A stretch of 26,119 bases of DNA from NCBI GenBank assembly GCA_035294725.1, contig DATGKK010000053.1, positions 1-26,119 on the forward strand, read 5' to 3'. The position numbers were made by a program, and so were the translations under genes. The notes below the pieces were generated by a model. It worked only from the letters and a program-made list of their open reading frames with translations. It was not told where the DNA came from and did no database searches. This DNA comes from DATGKK01 sp035294725 (lineage in GTDB: Bacteria > Actinomycetota > Acidimicrobiia > Acidimicrobiales > Bog-793). Numbering within the stretch: the first letter of the stretch is position 1; each line of letters begins with the position of its first letter. Of this stretch, positions 1 to 6,266 are shown piece by piece.

Positions 1-335
1 TGCCCGAGCTCGTCCACAATTGGGACGTGGCGGATCCGGCGCTCGGTCATGAGCTCCATCAGCGAGTCGGTGTCGTCCCCTTCGGTCGCGGTGTGGACGG
101 TCGACGACATGATCGACGAGACGCTCTCCCCGAGCAGCTCGGAGCCGCGGTGCTCGAGAGCCCGGACGATGTCCCTCTCGGAGATGATGCCCTCGATGTG
201 AGCGCCGTCGCCGGAGACGACGAGCGCCCCGATGGCGTGCTCGGCCAATGCCGCGACGGCTTGCGCGACCGTGGCCTCCGGAGCGATCGTGGCGACGCCG
301 GCTCCTTTTGCTGCGAGGAGAGTGGCGATGCGCAT
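1..335 (-). CDS. CBS-domain protein (3' end outside window)
   Basis: I translated the minus strand from an ATG at 335-333; 111 codons are visible before the gene leaves the window. The protein opens MRIATLLAAKGAG and shows a first CBS motif at about residues 14-62 (GALVV then GIISERDIVRAL) and most of a second from about 75 (SIMSST, then MTERRIRHVPIVDELG). Paired CBS motifs form a Bateman module that usually binds adenine nucleotides such as AMP, ATP or SAM. Small stand-alone two-CBS proteins of about 140 residues are common in actinobacteria and their targets are mostly unknown. The start is supported by a strong Shine-Dalgarno run (AGGGAGG) a few bases upstream and a TAGGCT -10-like element further up. 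It is divergent from the dehydrogenase at 422. Any additional C-terminal domain cannot be judged. Confidence 0.88.
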   Translation of the reverse strand, partial: MRIATLLAAKGAGVATIAPEATVAQAVAALAEHAIGALVVSGDGAHIEGIISERDIVRALEHRGSELLGESVSSIMSSTVHTATEGDDTDSLMELMTERRIRHVPIVDELG

Positions 336-367
336 GGGGCCTCCCTTCGCCTTCACGAGCTCACGAG

Positions 368-373
368 AGCCTA
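368..373 (-). promoter_or_regulatory. Putative -10 element for the CBS gene
   Basis: Read on the minus strand, 373-368 is TAGGCT, matching the TANNNT actinobacterial -10 form. Transcription from it would give a leader of about 25 nt carrying the AGGGAGG ribosome site before the ATG at 335. No convincing -35 is visible. It lies partly inside the 14-nt palindrome at 371-384. Confidence 0.4.
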
Positions 374-384
374 CCGGCCGGTAG
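371..384. repeat. Perfect 14-nt palindrome between divergent genes
   Basis: CTACCGGCCGGTAG is identical to its reverse complement. It sits in the 86-nt space between the CBS gene and the dehydrogenase and overlaps the predicted CBS -10 hexamer. A related GGTAG/GGGTAG string recurs just downstream (380-396). This position would suit a repressor operator; the binding protein is unknown and chance is possible in such GC-rich DNA. Confidence 0.4.
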
Positions 385-409
385 CACCGGCGGGTAGGCC
401 GGAGCGTGC

Positions 410-415
410 GACACT
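410..415 (+). promoter_or_regulatory. Putative -10 element (GACACT), leaderless start of the dehydrogenase
   Basis: GACACT ends 6 nt before the GTG at 422. No Shine-Dalgarno sequence precedes this start, so a leaderless transcript beginning at or next to the GTG is likely. The same hexamer form and spacing recur elsewhere in the window. Confidence 0.4.
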
Positions 416-421
416 GGCCCT

Positions 422-1225
422 GTGAACGTGGTGCTCGTGACCGGCGCCTCCGCCGGGATCGGCCTGGCAACGGCGGACCGCCTCGCCTCGTCGGGCTGGG
501 CCGTCGTCGGGGCGAGCCGTCGTGGGACGGGGCGGGAGCCGGCGTGGTCGGGGCTCACGATGGACGTGGACGACGACGAGTCCGTCGCAGGCGGCGTCCG
601 CACCGTGCTCGAGCGGCACGGGCGCCTCGACGCCCTCGTCGCCGGTGCCGGCTGGGGTCTCGCAGGTCCGGTCGAGCACACGCCGATCACCGACGCGAGA
701 GCGCAGCTCGAGACGAACTTCTTCGGCTGCGTGCGCCTCGTCAAGGCTGCTCTTCCCGCGATGAGAGCTGCGGGCGGGGGCCGGATCGTGCTCGTGAGCT
801 CGCTCGGCGGTGTCGTGGGGCTTCCTTTCCAGGCCTTCTACTCCGCCAGCAAGTTCGCACTCGAGGGGTACGGCGAGGCGCTCGCCTACGAGGTCGCGCC
901 GTTCGGGGTCGACGTCATCCTCGTCCAGCCCGGCAACATCGCCACGGACTTCACGAAGAGCCGCCGCGACGTCGTCGCCCCCGACGGCGAGGTCGACCCC
1001 TATGCCGAGTCCGTTCGTGCGGCCATCGGCAAGATGGCGGCCGACGAGGCGAACGGCGCCCCGCCCGCTCTGGTGGCAGCGGCGATCGAGCGGGTGCTCA
1101 CGGCTCGGCGGCCGCCCCGGCGGGTCACCGTCGGCAAGCTCGACGAGCGGGTGGGAACCTTCGCGAAGCGCCTCCTTCCCTACAGGGTGTTCGAGAAGGC
1201 GGCAAGATCGAGCCTCGGCGTCTGA
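422..1225 (+). CDS. Short-chain dehydrogenase/reductase (SDR)
   Basis: A 267-residue classical SDR, a typical family length. The N-terminal cofactor motif TGASAGIG is at residues 7-14, the active-site serine is in VLVSSLGG (about 126-127), and the catalytic YxxxK is Tyr140/Lys144 in YSASKFALEG. The PG motif after the catalytic strand (QPGNIATDF) is also present. Such enzymes carry out NAD(P)-dependent oxidation or reduction of an alcohol/carbonyl pair; the substrate cannot be read from sequence. The start is GTG, and the reading MNVVLVTGAS begins directly with the first beta strand, so nothing longer is needed. It appears to be a single-gene unit: the upstream gene is divergent and 268 nt separate it from the sigma factor downstream. 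Confidence 0.93.
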   Translation: MNVVLVTGASAGIGLATADRLASSGWAVVGASRRGTGREPAWSGLTMDVDDDESVAGGVRTVLERHGRLDALVAGAGWGLAGPVEHTPITDARAQLETNFFGCVRLVKAALPAMRAAGGGRIVLVSSLGGVVGLPFQAFYSASKFALEGYGEALAYEVAPFGVDVILVQPGNIATDFTKSRRDVVAPDGEVDPYAESVRAAIGKMAADEANGAPPALVAAAIERVLTARRPPRRVTVGKLDERVGTFAKRLLPYRVFEKAARSSLGV

Positions 1226-1255
1226 CCTCTCACCACCGGGTGGCTCCAGCCGGTC

Positions 1256-1369
1256 CTACCGGAGCAGGTGCGGCGTGAACCACTGCCACACGGGATGTGG
1301 CAGCACCCGGCCGACAACCAGCACTGCCAGCGCGGTACCGACTGCGGGAACCCTCCTCGTTGCACGCAT
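1256..1369 (-). CDS. Possible small membrane peptide (37 aa)
   Basis: A minus-strand ATG at 1369-1367 opens a 37-codon frame ending in TAG at 1258-1256. The peptide starts with a basic stretch (MRATRR), continues with a hydrophobic segment of about 14 residues (VGTALAVLVVGRVL) and ends aromatic/basic (VWQWFTPHLLR), the layout of a single-span small membrane protein. A purine-rich GGGGAAGGGG run lies upstream of the ATG. I do not recognise the family. The reading frame is open much further upstream, as most frames are in this GC-rich DNA, so the ORF alone proves nothing. It is also possible that this stretch is only a regulatory gap. Confidence 0.22.
   Translation of the reverse strand: MRATRRVPAVGTALAVLVVGRVLPHPVWQWFTPHLLR
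1283..1303. repeat. Stem-loop: 8-bp perfect stem, 5-nt loop
   Basis: CTGCCACA at 1283-1290 pairs exactly with TGTGGCAG at 1296-1303 around a 5-nt loop. It lies 58 nt after the dehydrogenase stop and could stabilise or end that transcript, but no T run follows. It also falls inside the doubtful small minus-strand gene. Confidence 0.45.
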
Positions 1370-1391
1370 CCTGCGCCCCTTCCCCTCGGCG

Positions 1392-1408
1392 GCCGGCACC
1401 GTGCCGGC
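1392..1408. repeat. 17-nt inverted repeat upstream of the sigma factor
   Basis: GCCGGCAC and GTGCCGGC flank a single central C. It is centred about 94 nt upstream of the sigma-factor start, a distance compatible with an operator or activator site. There is no direct evidence of binding. Confidence 0.4.
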
Positions 1409-1480
1409 GTCACCGGAACAGAGCGCGCTCGCTCGCTCCTGATACAACAAATCCCACTTCCGCCGCCCGGCGACGCGCCC

Positions 1481-1486
1481 TACACT
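1481..1486 (+). promoter_or_regulatory. Putative -10 element (TACACT), leaderless start of the ECF sigma gene
   Basis: TACACT ends 7 nt before the GTG at 1494. There is no ribosome-binding sequence between them, so transcription would begin at or beside the start codon. The -35 region is weak (TTCCGC at 17 nt), which may mean that another sigma factor or the gene product itself reads it. Confidence 0.5.
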
Positions 1487-1493
1487 GCCGGTC

Positions 1494-2108
1494 GTGGCGG
1501 AGCAGGAGGCGGCGGACCGCGCTCGTGCCGTAGCGGGGCCGGCTGGCGTGGGCGAGTTGGTGCTGGCGGCGCGCGAGGGTGACGAAGAGGCGTGGCGGGC
1601 GATCGTGCTCCGGTACGTCGACCTCGTCTGGGCCGTCGCTCGCGGGCACGGCCTCGACCACTGCGACGCCGCCGACGTCACCCAGACGACCTGGCTGCGC
1701 CTGTACGAGCATCTCCCCCGTCTGCGTGATCCCGAACGGGTGGCTGCCTGGCTGGCCACGACGGCGCGGCGGGAGTCGCTCAGGCTGCAGGGCAGGCGCC
1801 GGCAGTTGCAGCTCGTCGCCTGCTTCGAGAGCGAGGCGACTCCGGTGGCAGCCGGAGATGCGGTGCCGGGGCTGTCTCCGACCGAGCTCGTAGCGGCCGT
1901 CGATCGCGACGAGCGCCTCTGGTTGGCCTTCAGCGAGCTGCCAACACCCTGTCGCACCCTGCTTCGGGCACTGATGGCCGACCCGCCGCCGTCGTACGCC
2001 GAGCTGAGCGTGGCGCTCGGCATGCCGGTCGGCAGCATCGGCCCGACGAGAGCCCGTTGCCTCGACCGGCTCCGGGCGACCCTGCTCGGTCTTGGCGGCC
2101 CGTCGTGA
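1494..2108 (+). CDS. ECF-type RNA polymerase sigma factor of a CHAT module
   Basis: A 204-residue sigma-70 family protein. Region 2 is at about residues 28-95 (VDLVWAVARGHGL, DAADVTQTTWLRLYEHL, RVAAWLATTARRE), and region 4 near the C-terminus has a helix-turn-helix SYAELSVALGMPVGSIG followed by PTRARCLDRLR. A serine/alanine-poor linker joins them. ECF factors direct RNA polymerase to a small set of promoters and are normally held inactive by a partner. No zinc-finger or membrane anti-sigma gene follows; instead the next gene overlaps by four bases (GTGA) and encodes a small soluble protein, followed by a TPR-CHAT protein. I infer that these act as its regulators. The start GTG is chosen because of the -10-like TACACT seven bases upstream. 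Target promoters are unknown. Confidence 0.9.
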   Translation: MAEQEAADRARAVAGPAGVGELVLAAREGDEEAWRAIVLRYVDLVWAVARGHGLDHCDAADVTQTTWLRLYEHLPRLRDPERVAAWLATTARRESLRLQGRRRQLQLVACFESEATPVAAGDAVPGLSPTELVAAVDRDERLWLAFSELPTPCRTLLRALMADPPPSYAELSVALGMPVGSIGPTRARCLDRLRATLLGLGGPS

Positions 2109-2635
2109 CCGAGCGGCGCCCACCGCGCCCGTCGCGCAGCGATGCTCGGGTCGTCCCGATCGAACGGCTGACCCGGGAGGCGACCTTCCGCCGTCTCGCC
2201 GAGCTTGCCCGCCGCCGCGACCCGGTGCCGGGCGAGGTCGTCGAGGCCGTGACGGCGCTCGCCGGCCAGCTCCCGCCGTGGAGGAGCGTCGACGACGAGC
2301 TGGCGGCTCTGGTCTACGACTCCGAGCTCGACCCTCAGCCGGTCGCCGGCGTCCGGGCGGGACCCGGGTCGAGAAGGCGGCTCCGCTTCGAGGCCCCCGC
2401 GCTCGCCCTCGATGTCGAGGTCGCCCCTTCGAGGCCGCGCCAGCTCGTCTGCCAGGTGATGCCCCCCCAGCCGGCCGTGCTCGAGGTGCTCACTGCTGAC
2501 GGCCGCCTTCCCGAGGAGGTCGACGACCTCGGCTCGTTCCATGTGCCGCGCCTGGCGCCAGGTCCGGTGAGCCTTCGCTGCCGGCCACTGGCGGAGCGCG
2601 GCGGACCCGTCGCCACGAGCTGGTGGTGGCTCTGA
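2105..2635 (+). CDS. Small protein linking sigma factor and CHAT protein (unknown function)
   Basis: A 176-residue protein started at the GTG that overlaps the sigma-factor stop (GTGA), although the frame is open further upstream. The N-terminus is Arg/Pro-rich, residues of about 25-75 look helical (EATFRRLAELARRRD, VVEAVTALAGQL), followed by DDELAALVYDSELDPQPVAGVR. The C-terminal half has alternating hydrophobic residues suggesting a beta domain (LRFEAPALALDVEV, PAVLEVLTADG, GPVSLRC) and ends in an aromatic WWWL. It has no transmembrane segment and no H-x3-C-x2-C zinc motif, so it is not a classic anti-sigma factor. I recall similar proteins between sigma and CHAT genes in other actinobacteria, but cannot confirm this here. 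Its position makes it the best candidate for a sigma-binding inhibitor or CHAT substrate; that is inference. Confidence 0.8.
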   Translation: MTERRPPRPSRSDARVVPIERLTREATFRRLAELARRRDPVPGEVVEAVTALAGQLPPWRSVDDELAALVYDSELDPQPVAGVRAGPGSRRRLRFEAPALALDVEVAPSRPRQLVCQVMPPQPAVLEVLTADGRLPEEVDDLGSFHVPRLAPGPVSLRCRPLAERGGPVATSWWWL

Positions 2636-2642
2636 GGACGCA

Positions 2643-5234
2643 GTGAGGCAGGCGCTGCCGCTCGACCGGGCCGAGGCCGACCCAGCCCGCTCGCAGCGGA
2701 TCGAACTGCCGGTGGAGTGCGCCGGCGACCCGGCCGCAAAGGCGAGGGCCTTGCACGGCCTCGCCGTCTCCTGCCTGCAGCTCGGTCGCCTGGCCGAGGC
2801 GCGCCGCCATATCGAGGAGGGTCTCGACCTCGCGCGGCGGCACGGGCTCGCCGTCGAGCTCGCCGAGCTGCGAGCGACGGCCGCCCAGCTGTGGTTCCAC
2901 TCCGAGCAACCCGAGCGCGCGCTCGGGATGCTGAACGAGGCCATCTGCGCATCACCGCCCGAGGCCGCCGCCACCTTGCTCGGACAGCGGGCGCACCTGT
3001 GGTTCCGCCTGGGGCACCACGAGGAGGGACTGCGCGACAGCGAGGACGCTCTGGCCGCTCTCGCTCGCGCCGTCGCCTCGCGCGAACGGCTTGGCCGGTC
3101 ACCTGAGACGATCGAGGCCCGGATCCGCTCGAACCGCGGGCTCGCCTGCTTATATCGCGGTGAGGCGGCTCGGGCTCTCGGCGACCTCGAGCGGGCCGAG
3201 TTCCTCTACCGAGCCGTCGGCGCCAAGGCGCTCGCGGCACAGGCGCTGCACAACCTCGGCTTCGTCGAAGGATGCCTCGGTGAGGTCCCAAGTGGGCTGC
3301 GCCGCCTCGCCGCTGCCGCCGCGGAGTACGAGCAGCTCGGCCTCCCTTGCCACCAGCTCCTCGCAGACCGGGCGATGCTCCTGCTCGCGGCCGGGCTGAT
3401 CGAGGAGGCTCGCGCCGGCCTTCGCGAGGCATCGCGGGCACTGGCGGCAGCTGGCCTCGCGGGCGACGCGGCAGAAGCGCTCCTCTCGCTCGCTGAGGCC
3501 TGCCTCGCGGATGAGGACCTCGGTGCTGCTGACCGGGTTGCCGCGACGGCTGAGGCCGCGTTCGAGCGCCAGCGGCGACCGGGTTGGGCCGCGCTCGCCC
3601 GTGAGCTGCGAGCGAGAGTCGAACGGACCCGGCTTGCCGAACGAGGGGAGCTCGGCGCGCTCACCGACTCGGCGTCGTGCTCTGCGGAGGCGCTCGCAGC
3701 CGCCGGATGGGAGGAGCTCGCGTTGCAAGCGCGGCTCGAAGGTGTGGCGGCTGCCGTCGCGGACGGCCAGCTCGACGAGGCAGTGGAGTTGCTCCAGCGG
3801 GATGGGCGATCCTCCAACCCCGTCGTCGCGCTCGAGGCGCGAGCGATCGCGCTGGTCGCAGCGGGCCGGTTCGCGGAGGGAAGCGGGGCGCTGCGGGCGG
3901 CGTGCCGGGCTGCGGTCAGCCGTGATCGTGCGCGAGCCGGGGCGCCGTCGACGACGGGGGTCCACGCTGGCACCGGTGCCCTCCGGCCCGGCGCGCTCGC
4001 CATGGCGAGCCGCAAGGGCGCGGGGACGGTCGCCGGGGTCGCGCGCCTTGGCGTCGCCCTCTCGCTTCACGCCCGAGCCCCGGAGGCGGTCCTCGAATGG
4101 GCCGCCGCGGCACGCCTTCCCCCTGGTGCGACCGCCCACGATCTCGACGGCGTGCTCGTCGAGGCAACTCGGCCTGGCGGAGTCGCTCCCGCGGGCGGCG
4201 TCCTGCTCCACTATCTCGTGCACAGCAGGTCGCTCCTCGCCGTCCTCGTCGACCACGCCGGCACAGAGCTGCACGAGCTCGGCCCTCTCGCAGAGATCGA
4301 CCGGGCAGCGGCCACGCTGCACTTCGCCCTGCGAGGGCTCGTGGGCCGACACGAGGGCCGCTTGAGCGCCGTCGCAGCGAGGGCGATCGAGACGCTGGAC
4401 GAGAGGGTGGGGGCACCCCTTCGCCGGTGCCACGGGGTGGAAAGGGTCCAGATCGTGCCCGACGGCGCGCTGAGCGAGCTGCCCTTCGGCCTTCTTCCGA
4501 CCCTTGCCGACCTCCGGTGGGAGCTCGTGCCGCCGGGCCACGAGGCGACGGGACGGAACGCGCCGGCTGCACCCGAGCACGTCCTCGTCGTCGCCGGCCC
4601 GGACCTCGAGGCGGCAGGAGAGGAAGCCTGCCGGGTCGCGGCGGTCTGGGAGCACGCGGCGGAGGTTGAGGTGCTCGAGGGCGCCCGGGCCACGAGCTCG
4701 GCCCTCGGCGACTTGTGGCTCGGTTGCGACCTCGTCCACCTTGCCGTCCACGGGACGCTTCGCATCGACAACCCGGCGCTCTCGACGTTCCGATTCGCTG
4801 ACGGCGACGTCACCGTGCACGAGCTGGAGCGTCTCGGCCCACCGCCGGCCGGGATCGTGCTCACGGCCTGCGACGCCGGCCGGGTCGGCGGCTGCCATCG
4901 TGCCGGGCCCTCGTCTGGCCCGGTCTCGAGGCTGCTCGGGCGGTGGGCCGTCGCCTCGGTGGCACCGCTGCGAGATGACCTGATGCCGGTGGTGTCCGAG
5001 CGCCTGCACGGCCGCCTCGCCGCGGGCGACGAACCCTCCGAGGCTCTGCGTGCCCTCCGGAGCCCGGGCCCAGCCGCCCCCGGCACGCAAGTGCGGCCTC
5101 GCAGCGGAGATCGGCTCGACGGCACGGAGCTGGCGTTCGGCTGCCTCGTCCCGCACCGGCGCCCCGACCGGCGGGGGCGGGCGCCCGGCGCGCCTGGCGC
5201 AGCGCCTGCGAGCCTGGGAGAATCACGGGAGTGA
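2643..5234 (+). CDS. TPR-CHAT caspase-like protein
   Basis: An 863-residue protein. Residues of about 20-430 are helical TPR-like repeats (for example AKARALHGLAVSCLQLGRL, EARIRSNRGLACLYRGEA, ALAAQALHNLGFVEGCLGE). The C-terminal half is a CHAT domain (caspase HetF-associated with TPRs), a clan CD cysteine peptidase fold: VQIVPDGALSELPFGLLP, then catalytic His703 in HLAVHGTLRIDNP and Cys743 in LTACDAG. Both catalytic residues are intact. The stretch between TPRs and the peptidase core seems shorter than usual, and the segment after Cys743 (Gly/Pro-rich, then SVAPLRDD) and the last 60 residues fit the family poorly, so a local frameshift or real divergence is possible. It begins with GTG seven bases after the previous stop. 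I infer a protease that senses something through its TPRs and controls the sigma factor upstream. Confidence 0.87.
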   Translation: MRQALPLDRAEADPARSQRIELPVECAGDPAAKARALHGLAVSCLQLGRLAEARRHIEEGLDLARRHGLAVELAELRATAAQLWFHSEQPERALGMLNEAICASPPEAAATLLGQRAHLWFRLGHHEEGLRDSEDALAALARAVASRERLGRSPETIEARIRSNRGLACLYRGEAARALGDLERAEFLYRAVGAKALAAQALHNLGFVEGCLGEVPSGLRRLAAAAAEYEQLGLPCHQLLADRAMLLLAAGLIEEARAGLREASRALAAAGLAGDAAEALLSLAEACLADEDLGAADRVAATAEAAFERQRRPGWAALARELRARVERTRLAERGELGALTDSASCSAEALAAAGWEELALQARLEGVAAAVADGQLDEAVELLQRDGRSSNPVVALEARAIALVAAGRFAEGSGALRAACRAAVSRDRARAGAPSTTGVHAGTGALRPGALAMASRKGAGTVAGVARLGVALSLHARAPEAVLEWAAAARLPPGATAHDLDGVLVEATRPGGVAPAGGVLLHYLVHSRSLLAVLVDHAGTELHELGPLAEIDRAAATLHFALRGLVGRHEGRLSAVAARAIETLDERVGAPLRRCHGVERVQIVPDGALSELPFGLLPTLADLRWELVPPGHEATGRNAPAAPEHVLVVAGPDLEAAGEEACRVAAVWEHAAEVEVLEGARATSSALGDLWLGCDLVHLAVHGTLRIDNPALSTFRFADGDVTVHELERLGPPPAGIVLTACDAGRVGGCHRAGPSSGPVSRLLGRWAVASVAPLRDDLMPVVSERLHGRLAAGDEPSEALRALRSPGPAAPGTQVRPRSGDRLDGTELAFGCLVPHRRPDRRGRAPGAPGAAPASLGESRE
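5218..5223 (+). promoter_or_regulatory. Putative -10 element (GAGAAT) for moxR
   Basis: GAGAAT lies inside the end of the CHAT gene and stops 7 nt before the moxR GTG, the spacing seen at other predicted leaderless starts here. It would let the moxR-DUF58-transglutaminase unit be expressed apart from the sigma-CHAT module. Confidence 0.3.
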
Positions 5235-6247
5235 CAGTGTCGGACGAACGCGGGAGCGCACCGGCAGGGGCTAGAACCCGGCCCCGGCGTGACGTCGCCG
5301 ACCTCGCCAAGGTGTTCGAGGCGATCGTCGCCAACGTCGAACGCGTGATCCACGGCAATTCCCTGGCAGTCCGCCACGCCGTCACCTGCCTGGTGGCGGG
5401 CGGGCACCTGTTGATCGAGGACGTGCCGGGTGTCGGCAAGACGTCGCTCGGCAAGGCGCTTGCCGCCTCGATCGAGGCGCGTCACCGCCGGATCCAGTTC
5501 ACCTCCGACCTCCTGCCGTCCGACGTGACCGGGGTGAGCATCTTCGACCGGGCGACCTCCACCTTCGAGTTCCGGCCCGGACCGATCTTCGCGAACATCG
5601 TGCTCGGCGACGAGATCAACCGGACGCCCCCGAAGACCCAGTCGGCCCTCCTCGAGGCGATGGAGGAGCGGCAGGTCACGGTCGAGGGCGCCACCTACAC
5701 GCTGGCCGAGCCGTTCATGGTGATCGCCACGCAGAACCCTCAAGAGCACGACGGGACCTACCCCCTGCCCATCAGCCAGCTCGACCGCTTCCTGATGCGG
5801 GTGCACCTCGGCTACCCGGATCCGGCCGAGGAGGTCGGCCTGCTCAACACCCACGGAGCCGACGATCCGCTCGACCACCTCAGTGCGGTGGCCGAACCCG
5901 ACGACGTCCTCGAGATGACGCGTGCCGCCGAGCAGGTCCACTGCTCGGCGGCCCTGCAGCGCTACCTCGTGGATCTCGCCAACGCCAGCCGCTCCCACCC
6001 CTCGGTGCTGCTCGGGATGTCGCCCCGGGCGACCCTGTCGCTCCAGCGGGCGTCGCGGGCATGGGCGCTGCTCCACGGACGCGACTACGTCGTGCCGGAC
6101 GACGTGAAGGCCCTCCTCCTCCCGGTCGTCGGGCACCGCCTCGAGCTCCGGACCGCCCGGACGGGCACCCGCGAGCACGTCGCGCCGGTCGTCGCCGAGA
6201 TCCTCTCGAAGGTGCCCGTGCTCGACGCGCCCGAGGGCAGGACCTGA
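5231..6247 (+). CDS. moxR: MoxR family AAA+ ATPase
   Basis: A 338-residue ATPase of typical MoxR length. Walker A is DVPGVGKT at residues 64-71, Walker B is IVLGDEINR with Asp127/Glu128, and the family-typical LLEAMEERQVTVEG and MVIATQNPQEHDGTYPLPISQLDRF follow, the latter including sensor 1. MoxR ATPases act as chaperones for partner proteins, often a DUF58 or von Willebrand factor A protein encoded next door, as here. The GTG start overlaps the CHAT stop by four bases (GTGA); a second GTG two codons later would also work. The overlap suggests read-through from the sigma-CHAT module, while a possible -10 element seven bases upstream suggests independent expression. Function here is probably in cell-envelope processes with the transglutaminase, but this is inferred from context. 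Confidence 0.93.
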   Translation: MTVSDERGSAPAGARTRPRRDVADLAKVFEAIVANVERVIHGNSLAVRHAVTCLVAGGHLLIEDVPGVGKTSLGKALAASIEARHRRIQFTSDLLPSDVTGVSIFDRATSTFEFRPGPIFANIVLGDEINRTPPKTQSALLEAMEERQVTVEGATYTLAEPFMVIATQNPQEHDGTYPLPISQLDRFLMRVHLGYPDPAEEVGLLNTHGADDPLDHLSAVAEPDDVLEMTRAAEQVHCSAALQRYLVDLANASRSHPSVLLGMSPRATLSLQRASRAWALLHGRDYVVPDDVKALLLPVVGHRLELRTARTGTREHVAPVVAEILSKVPVLDAPEGRT

Positions 6248-6266
6248 ACGGGGAGGGTCGGCCGAG

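Larger units (their letters stand above)
1226..1493. other. Intergenic region with two inverted repeats
   Basis: This 268-nt gap between the dehydrogenase and the sigma factor holds an 8-bp stem with a 5-nt loop (1283-1303), a near-perfect palindrome (1392-1408), an unusually AT-rich patch at about 1440-1458, and a -10-like TACACT just before the sigma-factor start. A 37-codon minus-strand frame at 1256-1369 may be real. Neither inverted repeat is followed by a T run. Confidence 0.5.

Noticed and set aside
27..425. Plus-strand frame of 132 codons at the window start
   Set aside because: The reverse strand here encodes a clear two-CBS protein; the plus frame has no recognisable domain.
1283..1303. 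Intrinsic terminator after the dehydrogenase
   Set aside because: The hairpin is good but no T run follows, so it is listed as a stem-loop only.
1256..2974. A long minus-strand frame (572 codons) opposite the sigma factor
   Set aside because: Low-complexity Arg/Ser/Ala composition and full overlap with well-supported genes; only its last 37 codons, outside those genes, were kept as a doubtful small ORF.
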